From NCBI RefSeq assembly GCF_901933205.1, contig NC_044572.1, positions 73,529,465-73,593,464 of the forward strand: a DNA stretch of 64,000 bases. Direction: 5' to 3'. The position numbers were made by a program, and so were the translations under genes. Origin of the DNA: Camarhynchus parvulus. Lineage: Eukaryota; Chordata; Aves; Passeriformes; Thraupidae. The notes beneath the pieces are model-generated. The model was not told where the DNA came from, searched no databases, and was given only the letters and a program-made list of their open reading frames with translations. Positions 25,601 through 37,888 of this stretch are shown here, piece by piece (the first letter of the stretch is position 1; each line of letters begins with the position of its first letter).

Positions 25601-27339
25601 TATGTGAACACAGTCAATATATATGATTACTCCACGAGAAAGACTTGAGTACTATTTTTGAAGGACTAAATGCTTGCACAGAGGACTAAACTGATTGCTA
25701 TCCAAATGTGCAATCTGACAGCATCACTGTTTAACTCATGTGGGTGTTTTATACTGTAAGAAATATTTTATATGTTTTTTCCCTGGGTGCTGGAATTTGT
25801 GGTTTCGACTTTATTTCTGTGTGTTTCATTGTCTTGCATGTTCACAGAAATTCTTATCCAAAGGATTATCCTTAAAGGAGTCCTATTTCTGCCTTTGCTT
25901 CCAAGACCACAATCTAGGTGTCTTCAACATTCATATTATTCTTATAGCAATACTGCTTATATCCTCCCTTGCACTGTTCATACCATTTCTCAGAATATAA
26001 TTTTTCTGTGTAATCTATTTTCTGCATTACTATGCTGCTTCAATAAACATTCTCGCATGGTCTCCTCATGCTGCAGCAGAAACAAGTGTTGCCTCTTTTT
26101 TCCTCCAACAAGTGTAAGAAGAAAGATGACAACTTCAGCATTTATCTCAGGTGATAAACTTAGTGTTGCTTTTAATGTCTGTGTAGATACAACCTCGTCT
26201 CAGATTCCATCTGGGCAATCCCTACATATATTAAGCAACAAAATACAAGTAGTCTTTCTTCACAATTCTCTTTGACTAGCACAACAAAACAAGGTGCATA
26301 TTATAGTTTGATCTTGTGTAGAGTTCTTCTACTGTTGACACAAATAGTTCTCTAGAATGAATGTATTCTACTTATTTAAGAAGCTAGTTCTTTATATTTT
26401 AAATTAATCAGAAAAATAACTTTTTTTTGGCCTGTAACATCACAGTATAACTAACACACGTTCTTTATGACTTTTGCATCTTAAAAGTATGACTTTTATA
26501 TGCTTATTGATAACTATTTAAACTCCTTTTAGTATTCACCATCCCTTTGTTGAATTGAATTTTATGACATGCAAGTCAGAAGTAAGAATGTAAATATGGT
26601 ATTACCAAACATATATCAAATAAATAGGACATACAGCTAATAACATATGGATGTGATCTCAGGTATGTACAATAGATCAGTCCCCAAATACAATCAACAA
26701 TTGAAGATGTAAATGTTGCTCATCAAAAAAGCATGTTCAGCAGAATGCCTGTAAATTTTAGCTCTGGTGAGTCTGTATTAGGTTTCCCTTTGTTGCTGTT
26801 TTTCCCATTTTTCCAGCTAAATGGAATCTGAAGTAACTGCAGATTTTTTGAATTTCATTACAGTTTATAAAGCTTTCATTGTGTATCAAACTTGTGGTTA
26901 TTTTTTTCAATTTAGATAATATAAAAATCTTTGATGCATCAAAGAATGCTTAAGAACCAATACGTTCAATGTAGAGAACTAATTAATGATTAACATTATA
27001 TAAATACTTGCTATGATATTTGTTTGGTATTCTGTTGAGACAATGTGGCCTCTTTGTTAAGTCATACATGATAAAATGAAACTATTTCTAATATGTTCTT
27101 TGCAAAATATTGTGTTTCCCAATGTTGGAAAGAAAAGCTACATAATTTTAAAATAAGAAATAGGCAAGGATGTGTACAATATGGAGAAAAAATTATGGGG
27201 GTTAGAGCATTAGAATGCCAGTAAACATAAAGGTGGTCTTTGTGCTAATATAGTAGATATTTCTGTAGATTATCCCCGAAAGACAATGTCTTTCTAATGT
27301 CCTGGGAGAAACTTTATGTGATCAGGTTTTTGCAACTAA
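22633..27339. other. AT-rich unique sequence with one enhancer-like segment
   Basis: No gene was recognised. An enhancer-like segment (23225-23480) is listed separately. An open frame of 167 codons on the plus strand (25772-26275) is C/T-rich, has no domain I know and lacks any supporting splice or promoter structure. Otherwise this is AT-rich sequence with short homopolymers. Confidence 0.45.
23225..23480. promoter_or_regulatory. Candidate conserved non-coding element
   Basis: This segment is denser in mixed-composition words than its flanks and lacks low-complexity runs. It has several homeodomain-type TAAT cores (for example TATTAATGTAGC, AGTTAATCTGC, TTAATGAATCC) and a GATAA-type site within ATTATCAGGTG. 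That texture is typical of vertebrate conserved enhancers, but conservation was not tested. Confidence 0.25.
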
Positions 27340-27945
27340 AATTGTCCTAATGCATTCCTCTGACTTCTTATCTGTCATTACCCCCAGGCTCACAAAGCTT
27401 TCCAGCCACACAATCCTTTGTATTACTTTAATCTTCTTTTCTATCTCACATTTCACCACCATTTGTTAGATCTTGTATTTTTTTTTCTTCCATATCCCCG
27501 TAAGCTGCTTGTTTGTCCACTCCAGAATCAAAAGCTCCATTCAAGCACATTTTAGATTTTTTGTCATGATTGTTTTAGTCTCCTTTTAGCTGAATTCCCT
27601 TTTTCAGTCTATTAAAAATGCTACTGGCAAAGTTACTCTTTGACTACTGTTTTGATCAGATTTGGCTTTTCCTCAAACCCTCACCAGCATTTCCACAAAG
27701 AGTATGTCATGTTCAGACTCTTACATTTGTAGTTTTCAGTCTCTGAGCAATTTAGGATTTTGTCCTATTTCTTCAGCATTACTTGTCTTCTCTTGTTACT
27801 TCTATAACTACAAGTACCACCTGCATCTCTTTACCTTTAGATGTAATCCTTTGCCTTCTTCTTTGCTGCTTATTCTGCCTTTTGCTGCTCTGCTAAGATT
27901 TCAGACTTTTCTTTTAAACGTAAATTGTTCCTTCAAATAAAATGT
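27340..27945 (+). mobile_element. Possible LINE (L2/CR1-like) RT C-terminal remnant
   Basis: A C/T-rich stretch in which one frame around 27600-27720 weakly resembles the C-terminal region of L2-like reverse transcriptases, where a VQNAAAKLL-type helix is followed by a D-H-V-T-P and L-H-W-L-P pattern. The DNA shows AGTCTATTAAAAATGCTACT and then a TTTGATCAG/CCTCAAACCCTC order consistent with that. The similarity is weak and came from pattern memory. The 92-codon open frame at 27662-27940 lies in another frame and has no independent support. Confidence 0.3.
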
Positions 27946-27989
27946 ACACACATACAAATATTTTTAAGAGAAATTCTGGATGTTACTAC

Positions 27990-28601
27990 TAATCAAATAT
28001 AACGAAAGATGACCAACCTGACATCTATCTAAGATAAGGTGACTAGAGGAGGAGGACAGAGGGGTAGATGTTGTTTATCTTGACTTCAGTAATGCTGTTG
28101 ACATTGTCTTCCATAACTACCTGATAGTCAAATAATTAAATTAGTTCTAGATAAATGGAAAGAGAGTCTGATTGAAAACAGGCTCAGCTGCCAGGCTCAG
28201 AGGGCTCTTGTCATGACAAAATGTCTCTCTAGAGGCTAATCTCTAGTGGAGTGCTTCAGAGGCCAACACTGAAGCCCATACTGTTTAACATCTTACTAAT
28301 GACCTGGACAATGGGACAGAGCAAAGCTTCACCAAGAGTGCAGACCCCACAAAACTAGGAGGAATGGGTGATAGACCAGATGGATGTGCTACTATTCAGA
28401 GGGATCTGGACAAGTTGAAGGAATAGACTGAAGAGAACTCCTTCTGTTTAACAAAGGGGAACACCAAATCCTGCACCTGAGAAGGAGTAACCCAGACATT
28501 GGTATATGCTGGGGAATGACCATTTGGAAAGTTGCTTGCCAAATAAGGATCTGTGGATCCTGATACTATTGCAATGAAGGCCAATGACTACATTCTGCAG
28601 A
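27990..28601 (+). mobile_element. CR1 LINE ORF2 (RT) fragment, plus strand
   Basis: Sense-strand CR1 reverse-transcriptase sequence. A TNLISFYDKVT-like start (around 28010-28040) is followed by DVVYLDFSNAVDIVFH (around 28066-28113), an LFNILLMTWT-like block replacing LFNIFINDL (around 28283-28312), and a QRDLDKL-type helix near 28397-28417. The cysteine/histidine-rich NKGKCRVLHL block follows around 28450-28480, and an LGVL-type block near 28548. Stops and indels break the frame repeatedly. The fragment ends at about 28601 where an antisense LTR begins. Both ends of the element are missing. Confidence 0.85.
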
Positions 28602-29087
28602 TGTGGTTGACCTTTTCTGCCTGCCAGGTACCTACCAAGATGCTCTGTTACTCTCCTTGGAGTGGGAGAGGAAATACAGGGGTGAAATTATTAAGCATAT
28701 GGGTTGAGATAATGACAGAAAAATAATTCACTAATTTTTGTCACAGACAAAACACACTCAAATTGGGGAAATAGCTGAAATAAAACAAAATTAAGCATCA
28801 TTCCTCCACTACTCCCTTCTCTCCAGGCTCAACTTTACTCCTAATTCTTCTACCTCCTTCCCCTCAGTGGTGTAAGGGGATGAGAAACAGGGACTTCTGC
28901 CTATTTCCTGCCTTAGTGTGGGTCCTTCCAATAGGAAACAGTCCTTAGGGAGCATCTCCATTGTCAGTCTTTCCTGTCAGCTGTAGTTCCTCAAGAACTA
29001 CTGAAACATGGGTCCTTTGTGTGGGTGCAGTCCTGCAGGGATCGACAGCTGCAGCATGGGCAGATTGCAGAGGGCCACGGTCTTTCA
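28602..29087 (-). mobile_element. Truncated avian ERV LTR, antisense, same family as 62.6 kb copy
   Basis: Beginning at TGTGGTTGACC, the plus strand follows the reverse complement of the LTR seen intact at 62570-63536. Shared landmarks are the CCAGGTACCTACCAA end block, GGGTTGAGATAATGACAG, the ACTCAAATTGGGGAAAT block, CCAGGCTCAAC, CCTCAGTGGTG, and then the G/C-rich series of repeated half-units with AGTCCT and AGCATGGG words. Comparison with the other copy indicates the 5' part of the LTR (U3 and TATA side) is absent. It sits between two CR1 pieces, and no internal retroviral sequence adjoins it. Confidence 0.82.
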
Positions 29088-29160
29088 AATGCTAAATATT
29101 TCCAAGGATAGAGACTTCAGGACCTCTCTGGACAACCTATTCCAGTATTTGATCAATTTT
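29088..29160 (-). mobile_element. CR1 LINE 3'-region scrap, antisense
   Basis: About 70 bases matching the antisense of the CR1 ORF2 end: AAATATTTCCAAGGATAGAG, then ACCTCTCTGGACAACCTATT and CCAGTATTTGA. In sense orientation this is the HWNRLP-type region close to the element's end. It directly abuts the LTR remnant and is opposite in orientation to the CR1 at 27990-28601, so it comes from a different insertion. Confidence 0.8.
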
Positions 29161-32100
29161 TTTTCTTATATCAAAATAGAATGCCTTATTTTTTTCTTTT
29201 TTGTCTTATTACCACTTTTCCCACACTCCCATATTTGTTCCCACACATTCTTCACTCTGCTTTTTATTTAGTGTTCTATTCTTTCTCTCTCTAACTATCT
29301 GTCTAACTATCTAGAGTTTAAATGTTATTTTGTAAGTAGGAAGAATAGGAACTAGATTCCTAGGTAGCTGATTTGGAAATAATTGTTTCAAACCTTTAAA
29401 ATCTGAACTCTCAGTGTCTTGTGATTGCTATATCAGTTAATAATAACAGTAATTCTTCCTGGCAAGAGCAAACAAGCCATGGTGTTGGCTTCAGTTTCTT
29501 CCCTGGGCTTTTCTGGCACAACAGTAATTTCTAACATTCAAGCAATCAGGCATTAGTAACACTGTCAGGCATTTGTTAAACTTTAGGCTCCTTGCCATTA
29601 TGTTTGCAAATCTGTAAATCTTTGGTGTTTATGCCAATAAGAGCTGATAAGTTGTCGCAGTTTTAAACGAACGTGTCTCAGATCTGATTCTGCTTTTAAG
29701 TTAAACAACTGAATAACCTAGGGCTAGCCTGAACTGCCTCGTGCTATGACCTACAGGGAAGAAAATAATGCCTTGAAAATTCATTTTCATGACCTGCTAG
29801 ATTCAACAGCAGAACCTCCTTGACACATTTCTAAAACCTCCTCTACACATTTTCTAAAAATAGCATAAAATAATTATAATTTTCACATAGGCTGTAAAAA
29901 TATCGGGGCTTTATGGAACTCCCCTACAGTTCTTCATCCAGTCTTGATGTGGTAAGAACAAAACAAGAAGGTAAAAGAACAGTTCTCTCTTACCTCCTGG
30001 ACCTTTAGGCTAACTGCAATTTGTAGTTCTGACTGCAACAGAACAGTTCCTGAGATACTCACCCCAGCATACCTGAGAGCTACGAGTGACTCTAATTTTT
30101 CATACTAGGAAATTAAGCACTAAAAATGAATGCAGTAATATATTTCAAATTTAGTTGAATTCTACAGCATCATATCAGTAAGGAGAAGGTGTTTACTCAG
30201 ATAGTACTGTAACAAAGCAGTAGATAATAATAAATTTCATATATAGGCAATCAGGAAAAAATATATGCAGGTTTACTGCTCACTTCATAATATCTTAATT
30301 CAAACTTGGACTTGGTCCTATTTGGACTCTTTCCCTTATCCAGCCAATTAATACTCTGCCACAAATGAAACCACAGAGACATATCTTCCTTGTAAACTAA
30401 TATTACAACTATTTCACATTTAATTATCCACTTTTGTCTGTCTGTAACATCTAATTTTGTGTATTCCTCAAGAAGCATGAGATTACCCATACTACAATAG
30501 GTGTGGTGATTTTTTTCACAATGAGCTATATAATTTCCAAGTGAAAATTTTGATCAGGTTTCCTAGCTTTTCACTCCAATTTCATCAGATTAGAGTCATA
30601 AATATAAAGAAGTATTTTAATTATGTAAAAAAATGTGTGTGTCACAAATGTATGCCTAAATCAACTGTAAAACATAGAACTTTATTTCTATATATATCAG
30701 TCTTCCAAAAATGATGTAATTTTTCCCCCAGTGCAAATAAAGAGCAAAATAAAATGACCATAGTTCCTCAAAATCAGTGGGCCTTATGCAGAATAAGACA
30801 GCTAAGTTATATTACAGTGTGAAAGGACCTTTGTCTTCTTATGACATTTATGAAAAAATTATAAAAGTTACTTCAACTTCTAGGCTAATCCTAACTTTTT
30901 AATCTTTTACTTGTTATGAAAAACTAGAGATAATTAAAGGATGTGTTGTGTTTTCTCTTACACACACACACAGACACACAAAGCACCAACACCCTCATCA
31001 AACTGGAAAGTATAAAACTATTTCACTTATGACACTAATTTTTATTTTATTTTTAAATGTTACTCAATAAATAAATTGGAAACAAAATACAGACTTTTTT
31101 CCAAATGTAAATGTATGTTTGATGGACAGGTATAGGTATATTTTGTTCTCATGACAATATAGGTAGATAGGAAAAACAACAGCCTTGAAGCACAGAGACA
31201 ATCCCTCTGACAATTGCTTCCTGGATTAATGCTTTTCTTTAATCACATACTGGAGACATGAGCAGGTCTGCACATACAGAATCAACTGCTGTACAAAGGC
31301 AGGGCTTTAAAAAAATCAAGCAAACAATCTCCACCATGTAGGGCAGGCGTAAATGCAGTGGTCTCATTTGGACAGGTCCTGAGCATTTGGCTTCTTCCTC
31401 TGAAGTGAGCCAGAGCCAACATTTACAGAAGTCTTACTTGTTGGTGCCTAATTTTAGGCACATACATGAGAACATTATCTTTTACAGTTTTCAAGTAACA
31501 AAATTCAAGCTGAACTTCTAACCTCTCTTGCTCTGGCAGCTGTGAGCATGCAAATGACCCTGTGACACTTGAGCACAGATACAGGCACGAACATCCAACT
31601 ATATGTCAGTTAGGCAGCAAGACAAAGAAAGTCAAAATAGAATTGTGTGTTGATCTAGTGATTATGTTAAACCTGATATTTATTCCTCTTTTAGATCAAA
31701 GCAATGTTGCAAAACAAGACAAAGGCCTGAAATATTTTCAGGAATACAGTGTGTGTATTTTTCAAAAGGAGGACTGTCAATGTAGACAATAGTAACATCT
31801 TCCACATCTTTACATTTATTTGGGATATTTTTAGGCGTTAAGATAAAAATCAATATTTTCAGAAAAACAATATTTTATAGGACGGATACTTCAATTAAGA
31901 ACTACTATTACTGCAAAGAAAAAAACTGCTTAGGTAAAGAGCATATAATGAAGAGGGGAAACTCATGCCCTAAATGAGGGGTTTAGTATCATAAGGAGCA
32001 CTTTTGCAGTCTAAAGTAATTTTGCACAAAAGATTTCTCTGGATATCACTCAAAAATCAATTCTCAGTAGCGTAATACACACTCATACATGTGACTCAAA

Positions 32101-34129
32101 TAAATGAGGACATGATTTTTTTTATTTTCCTGTTTTCCAACTTTTCTTTCTCAAATTCTATATTACATCATCTTTCTGAATAGTTTGGTGTTTTTAATTT
32201 GTTTGTAACTTGGTACCTCTTACAAAATATATTGATGTTAATCTGTTTTGATCAGACGTTTATTACTTGTGATATATTTCTATGCCCCAGGTAGATTAGA
32301 ATTATATTCATCATGCAGTTTCAGAATCGTGATGTTTGCAATTATGACAAAGGCCTTAATTTTACTCTATGCTAGAAGTTGTGCTTTCAGCATTCATGGG
32401 ACTAATCTTCACAAGGATGTACATGGAAAATTCCTGTGCAGAAATTCACCATTGAAAACTTTTTAATCAGATTTGCTAACATACTCAAATAGAAAAAGAA
32501 TTGTGGAAAGACCAAATGTTCTGATGGTTATTTTTAGCTCACCTATTTAACTGAAAATGAGCTATAGACATTTTAACACAACATTTTGTGCCAAACGAAT
32601 ATTTCAAAAGAGCTAACATCACACAGAGACCACTTACAATAATAATAACAATAATAAAAGTTTGCATTCACTTGGCCTCACACTGGCATCTTTTTAAAAT
32701 TCTATGAAATTAAAACTGAGTGAAATCAGAATTGTTGGCTACAAAAAGCCACTATGTTGAAGCTACTTGTATTGTTTATTCTTGCACAGGGAATAAAACC
32801 TTCTTTTCTCAAAATCAATTCAGACTAAACCAATATCTGTGGGAAAAGAAGGTATCCTACACAGACATAGTATCACTTAAAGCTGCTGAGTATTATGGGA
32901 ATAAAAGTTGCTTAGACAATGTTAATTTTGTAGGGCATCAAGATTTTTCAGCTTGCCTCAGGCAGGAAAAAAAACATTCCATAACAGATTCTTAAATGTC
33001 TCTCTTAAAGGGGTAAAACCAGCTTTCCACTGCATTTAAATTTACTCTCCCTAATGCAGAGGTGACTATTTAATTTTGATAACTGTTCTGAAAATCTGTA
33101 TAAGAATATTAAAAATCTTACCATGTACCTAAGTTCTCTTAATAAGAATACTTACAAGAATATGTTCCTATAGAGAATCAGACAGTATCTGCATATATAA
33201 TATTATTTCAGAAAATATAATAAATTATGTTTAAGATAATATTTTAGTAAATTTTTATTACAGTGAAATGCATTAAAAGTAAGCCCTTAATATCATTAAT
33301 CTGTGGAGCTAAAACAGTCTTATGTCACAACATGCGTTTCTTGGTAATAATGAATATAATAAATTGTCATGTTTATAACCTGCCACTGCATGAGTTGCCA
33401 ATCTATCAAACAAAATCCAGGGGCTTCCAGGAAACATTAAAGAAGGGGTGTTAGTTTCTTTCTAGGTGTTATTGCTGGCTCTATCCCCCTCATCAATAAC
33501 TAGATGTTAAACAACTTATTAAGCTGAATAGTAGCTGTGGTGAGTGCTGTGAAATCTAACATACAGGTGTAATGACCTTGTTCAAAAAATATAATGCCTA
33601 TATGAGGAAAGTTGTATATAGGTGTACATAAGTTAAGAACTTCCTGATTGCAAATTTTTAGTGGAAATTATTTCCTGTAATATCCATCATTTAGATTTAG
33701 ATCAACATTCAAATAGTGCATTATAACATGTCCTGCAAATGAGGTATTGGAGTAAGAAAAAAAATAGCAGGACTGACTCAGCAAATTCAAAATAAGTAAA
33801 TACAAGTTTCCTTTATAACTTTGAGACCAAATTCTAAGTGTACAATTTTATGGCTTCTTTTCTTCTCCAGTGTCCGCATTTGTCATGTCCTCAGCCTTTG
33901 CATTATTGAATAAAATGTACCTTTTGGTACTTTAGCAATGTTATGCTAGGTAAAAACATAACAGGAAAATCCTGCATCAAAAAGGTTTTGGTGGATTTTT
34001 CTGGTTTTTTGCTTTTATTTTTTTCTTAGCTTCTACCACCTTAATATGAGATATCTCTAGTTCTTCTACGCTCACCCCTTATAAAAATAATGTTGGAAAT
34101 ATCTTGGCCTTTATACATTTCCTTTTGAC
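29161..34129. other. AT-rich unique sequence, no gene seen
   Basis: No coding exon, RNA gene or transposon was recognised apart from the enhancer-like segment at 29470-29720. Small features are a (CA)n of about 20 bases at 30960-30979, an AATAAT-rich stretch at 32638-32658 and a 16-base imperfect palindrome at 31447-31462. Open frames are at most 91 codons (32720-32995). Confidence 0.45.
29470..29720. promoter_or_regulatory. Candidate conserved non-coding element
   Basis: A balanced-composition segment with repeated GGCATTTGTTAAA/AGGCATTAGTAAC-type words, a TTTGCAAAT octamer-like site near 29604 and a GTTTAAACGAAC-like motif (TTTTAAACGAACG near 29662). The texture differs from the AT-rich surroundings. 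Conservation was not tested, so this is an inference from motif density. Confidence 0.22.
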
Positions 34130-34480
34130 ATTATCAGGGTTAATTAAATTATAACCTCCCCATTTGTGGAACATGTGAGAGGCGATAATGTCAGCTGGGA
34201 TCATAACCACAGAAGCTGCACGAGGCAATGTTTACTGCTATGTGAAATGCTCCAGTAGCTATTAGGCATGAAATTTAGAAAGAGAAAGAAAACCAGAAAA
34301 TCAGTTTTAAATTATGTCATAGAGGTCTGTGGAATGAGAGGGATGTCTTCAGTAGCAGCATAATTCCAGACAGTACGGTTCAGCAGCTCGGGTCAAAGGT
34401 GACGTTTAGCACTGCCATCCTCAAGAGAGGCAAATCTCACGTGAGCAATCCCTTTATAATGGACAAGAAGATATCACAGA
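34130..34480. promoter_or_regulatory. Candidate enhancer with DR1 nuclear-receptor site and E-box
   Basis: The strongest enhancer-like segment in the window. At 34390-34402 there is GGGTCAAAGGTGA, two nuclear-receptor half-sites as a direct repeat with one-base spacing (DR1: RXR/PPAR, HNF4 or COUP-TF type). It overlaps a TGACGT core at 34400-34405, a CRE/AP-1-like site. A CACGTG E-box follows at 34438-34443. Further upstream are a GATAATGTCAGCTG stretch near 34184 and a TAATTAAATTA homeodomain-like site near 34141. Individual motifs occur by chance, but the cluster in an otherwise AT-rich desert is notable. Confidence 0.35.
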
Positions 34481-37400
34481 TTCCTCTTTCAGAATGCTCT
34501 ATATTCAAGAATGAAAATGCTTCAAGTAAAAAGCTTCATAGTTAGTAATTCAGCACTAATGCAAGGTATGGGAGTTAATTTAAGTAGCTGGATATTGAGA
34601 AATGATTCTTTATAGGAACAATTACACTGCACAGTATCACATGATGTGATGGCAAGAACAAAAATTCTACAGGAATTTGCATCTCCAAACTGTTTGCATA
34701 TTGCCTTGTATTTTTTAAGGGGAAAAAGAAAACAAACAAACAAATAAACAAACAAAACCTAAAAAAAACCCCAACCCACCCCAACAAAAATACCAAACTG
34801 TGCTGTTGTAGGATTTAAGTGTGTTATCATATTATCATAGATAAGTGATGTAGATTGGAGAAGGAGGCAAGATGAGGTTGTGAGAAATACTGTAGATAAG
34901 AAACAAAATAAAAATACAGGATATTGTATTACATTCAGATTTTGGAAAGAAATGTTCAGTAAAAATTAACATGGATGAATATGAATTCATGGATGAGCAT
35001 GAATTTTCCATAAAAATGAACATGGAAAAATATGGCTGTAAAGTAGGAGTATTTTGTGAGGTAATGGCAGCTGAAATAAAAAGGGAAAAATAAAGTCAGT
35101 CTCTCACACATTTAGATGGCTCTAAAATTGTTGGGAAGCAGTTACCATTGGCAGCTGGAGGAGTGGCTGAAGCCATTCAGTCTAAGAACACAGACAGAAA
35201 ATATGATAAAATGAGACCCACCTTTTTACACAGAAAATATTACAATTTTGTCAAGAATGCTTAAGGAACTTAAGCATGTTTCAAAACACCAGATGGTTAG
35301 GAATTTATACCCTTGTGCCCCAACTCCCTCTTGTGATATAGACTACTATGAGCTTTCTGTTCAGACATTATTAAAAAGTCTACAAAGAAAAGCTTTCTGT
35401 ATTCAAGGATTAAAAACATAGGTGAGAGCACAATTCCTTAGAGGACTCCGAAGACACAGATAAATTTCACATCACTCTAGATACCCATTTAATTTACTTA
35501 ATCATCACGGTGGGATCAGACTGCTCTGAGAGATCTCCATCCATAAGAAGACCGGTGAGGATTCCACATGTGAAGGAAGTTGCATGTGAAGATATAATTA
35601 GGGGCTACTCATAAGCATTTTGATGCCATACATATGACCTAAGATGTACCTGGATAATTTTGGATTTCATATGTTTATAATGGAAATATATACTAAGAAA
35701 TGGCTTTTCTTAGTTTTGTTTTGTCCTTTTTTTTTCCCCTCCAGTAGTTTTATTCTGTTTTTTTTTTTTTTTTTTGTACCAAGGGAAAAAACTTTATTGC
35801 TCTCAGGGATCAATATAAAAAATCCTTGATTTACTTTAAGAAATAAAATCTTCAAAAGTGTTTTAAAGTTTCTTTTAGGACATGAAAAAAAAATTAAAAT
35901 TTAATATTTTCCCATTATGCAGAAAAATGGTGGACAACATCAACAGCTCTTGAGGCTTGCTTTGCTTTATTATACTGAAATATGATAGCTCTTCTAAAGC
36001 TTATTTTTACTATGGTACATGATATTGTAAATGAGATATCTTTATTTTCTCTCTTTATATATAAAATCATAAGTGCTGCTTTGGATTATTCAGATAATAT
36101 GTCATTGTGTGACATGGGTTTGCATATGCTTATACACATATAATTGAAGCTTGTCAATACTTCTATGACTCTGTCAGGGCCTGATCTCTTTGTGAAGATT
36201 CCATCTGTGCATGGAATTCCATATAGTGCTTGCTTACCATAACTATGTATGTCACCACATATAATGAGCAAGTCATAGTGGTAACATACCTGACATGTCT
36301 CATTTTATGTTGAATATATAAAACACATTCTTTAAAAGACAAGTACATCTGTAGATTATGCAACTTGCACTATTTTTTTGCTAACAATACCCCTGAGTTA
36401 CTGGCTTTCAAATTTTCTGACCAATATTTCAGCTGGTTGCACCCTATAAAACAATACAAAAATTTGTTCCTATCAGATCAATTTCCCTTACCTCCCGAGT
36501 CCAAACACTGTATACAATTTTTTAAGAGCAAAATAAAAAACGTAAATATCATCCATCTCTGTCTAATAAGAAATTAAATAATTAAATCCTGACTTTTTTA
36601 TCTGCAATGAAGGAATATGTCCCTCAAATACTCAAGTTTTGTTGATCTGGAGAGCTATCGGCCTAGCTGTACTATGCAGACTAACAGCTGAAGACAAGAG
36701 CTCAGAGAACTAGGATATGGAGAACATTTGTCTCTGTTTCAAATTTTTAAAATATTTTTTACCAGTTTTTTTCAGTTGTTATCCTTTAGACATCTCCAGA
36801 TTTTATATTTTTCTTGTAAGTTTCTCATGTTAGATCCTAGTTAGAATGATGTCGTGCAAACTAAGCACATTCTATTCAGGATTTTTAAAAAGGGAGAGGA
36901 GTGGGAAGAAATCAGACTAAGTTGTAATCGTGGTGGGGCCAGCATGGCATGTGTCCTGTCAGCTGCGCTTCACAAAAGGATGGTCCAAATATGTTCTCTG
37001 CTTCTTCAGTAATCTAATAAAATTTTGATGTTCAAATATTTGGAAAATACAATTTAGGCTTATACTTTTTGACCTATTTTTTTCTTATGATTCTTCTTCT
37101 TCCTCCTTCTATGTAATTACTTAATAATTTCCTGCAGTAATATTTAATTCATAGTTTGCTCCTTACTTCTACACATTTCAAAACTGCTTGCCTGACCTTT
37201 CACTTTCTCATGACACACTACAGTGCAGTTCCAAATCTCTTCTCCAATTAATCTGCACGGGGGCACAAGTGAAATACAAAGTTGGGAATTGGATTGCAAT
37301 TTCTGTTATTACTACTGAGCAAAGGCCAGCAAACTCATGTTTCTTGCATTAGCTGGCCCCTGCTGTTTCACTTAAAATCCATTTGTTTGAAATGAACAGG

Positions 37401-37888
37401 TTACAGAAATTAGACTCAGAATTTTAAATGGTTAGCTAAAATATATACAGTGATGAACTACTCTGTTAAAAAGTATCCCTCCACCAAAAAAAAAGTCATA
37501 TTTGGATATCTTCCTTCAACTCTAAAAAAATATAGCTGCAAAGACTCAGAGTGACCATTTAGAGTAAGATAGTATATGTATTTTTCTTAAAATTTGCCAG
37601 TGGAAGCAGATGGAGTAACAAATAAGTAATCATAATTCAATAGAGTTCCTGCAGGCAAAACTTATAAAATATACAGCAAATAATATCAATTCCTTTACTG
37701 AAAAAAAATCTTTATAGAAATTCTTTTTACATTGGTTTTAGGAAAAAATATTTTAAAAAAACCAAAAATGAGATAACACCAAAAAATGTCTTCTGACACT
37801 GTTAGTTATGTTTCTTTATTGGGTTGTTTCATGATCTGGAGGCATTACCCAGGAATAAAATTCTACTGACTTTTCTTCACTGTTCTAG
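34481..37888. other. AT-rich sequence with A- and T-rich low-complexity runs
   Basis: No gene was recognised. An A/C-rich low-complexity run (AAACAAACAAAC followed by CCCCAACCCACC) lies at 34715-34797 and explains two overlapping minus-strand open frames there. A small imperfect repeat of GAATATGAATTC-like words lies at 34968-35034. A T/C-rich run ends in an 18-base T stretch at 35758-35775. A possible regulatory segment is listed at 36905-37400. Confidence 0.45.
36905..37400. promoter_or_regulatory. Candidate conserved non-coding segment
   Basis: Two mixed-composition blocks (about 36925-37020 and 37185-37400) stand out from the surrounding AT-rich DNA. The second carries TCTCCAATTAATCTGC (homeodomain core), ATTGGATTGCAATTTC (CCAAT-box/C/EBP-like) and GAGCAAAGGCCAGC. 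The first has GTCAGCTGCGC (E-box CAGCTG). No ORF or repeat explains them. Conservation was not tested. Confidence 0.22.

Noticed and set aside
33881..33949. Acceptor-like CTTTTCTTCTCCAG followed downstream by CTAGGTAAAAAC
   Set aside because: All three frames between the splice-like signals contain stops, so it is not a plausible internal coding exon.
34522..34796. Two overlapping minus-strand frames rich in phenylalanine
   Set aside because: Produced by the A/C-rich run at 34715-34797; no independent support.
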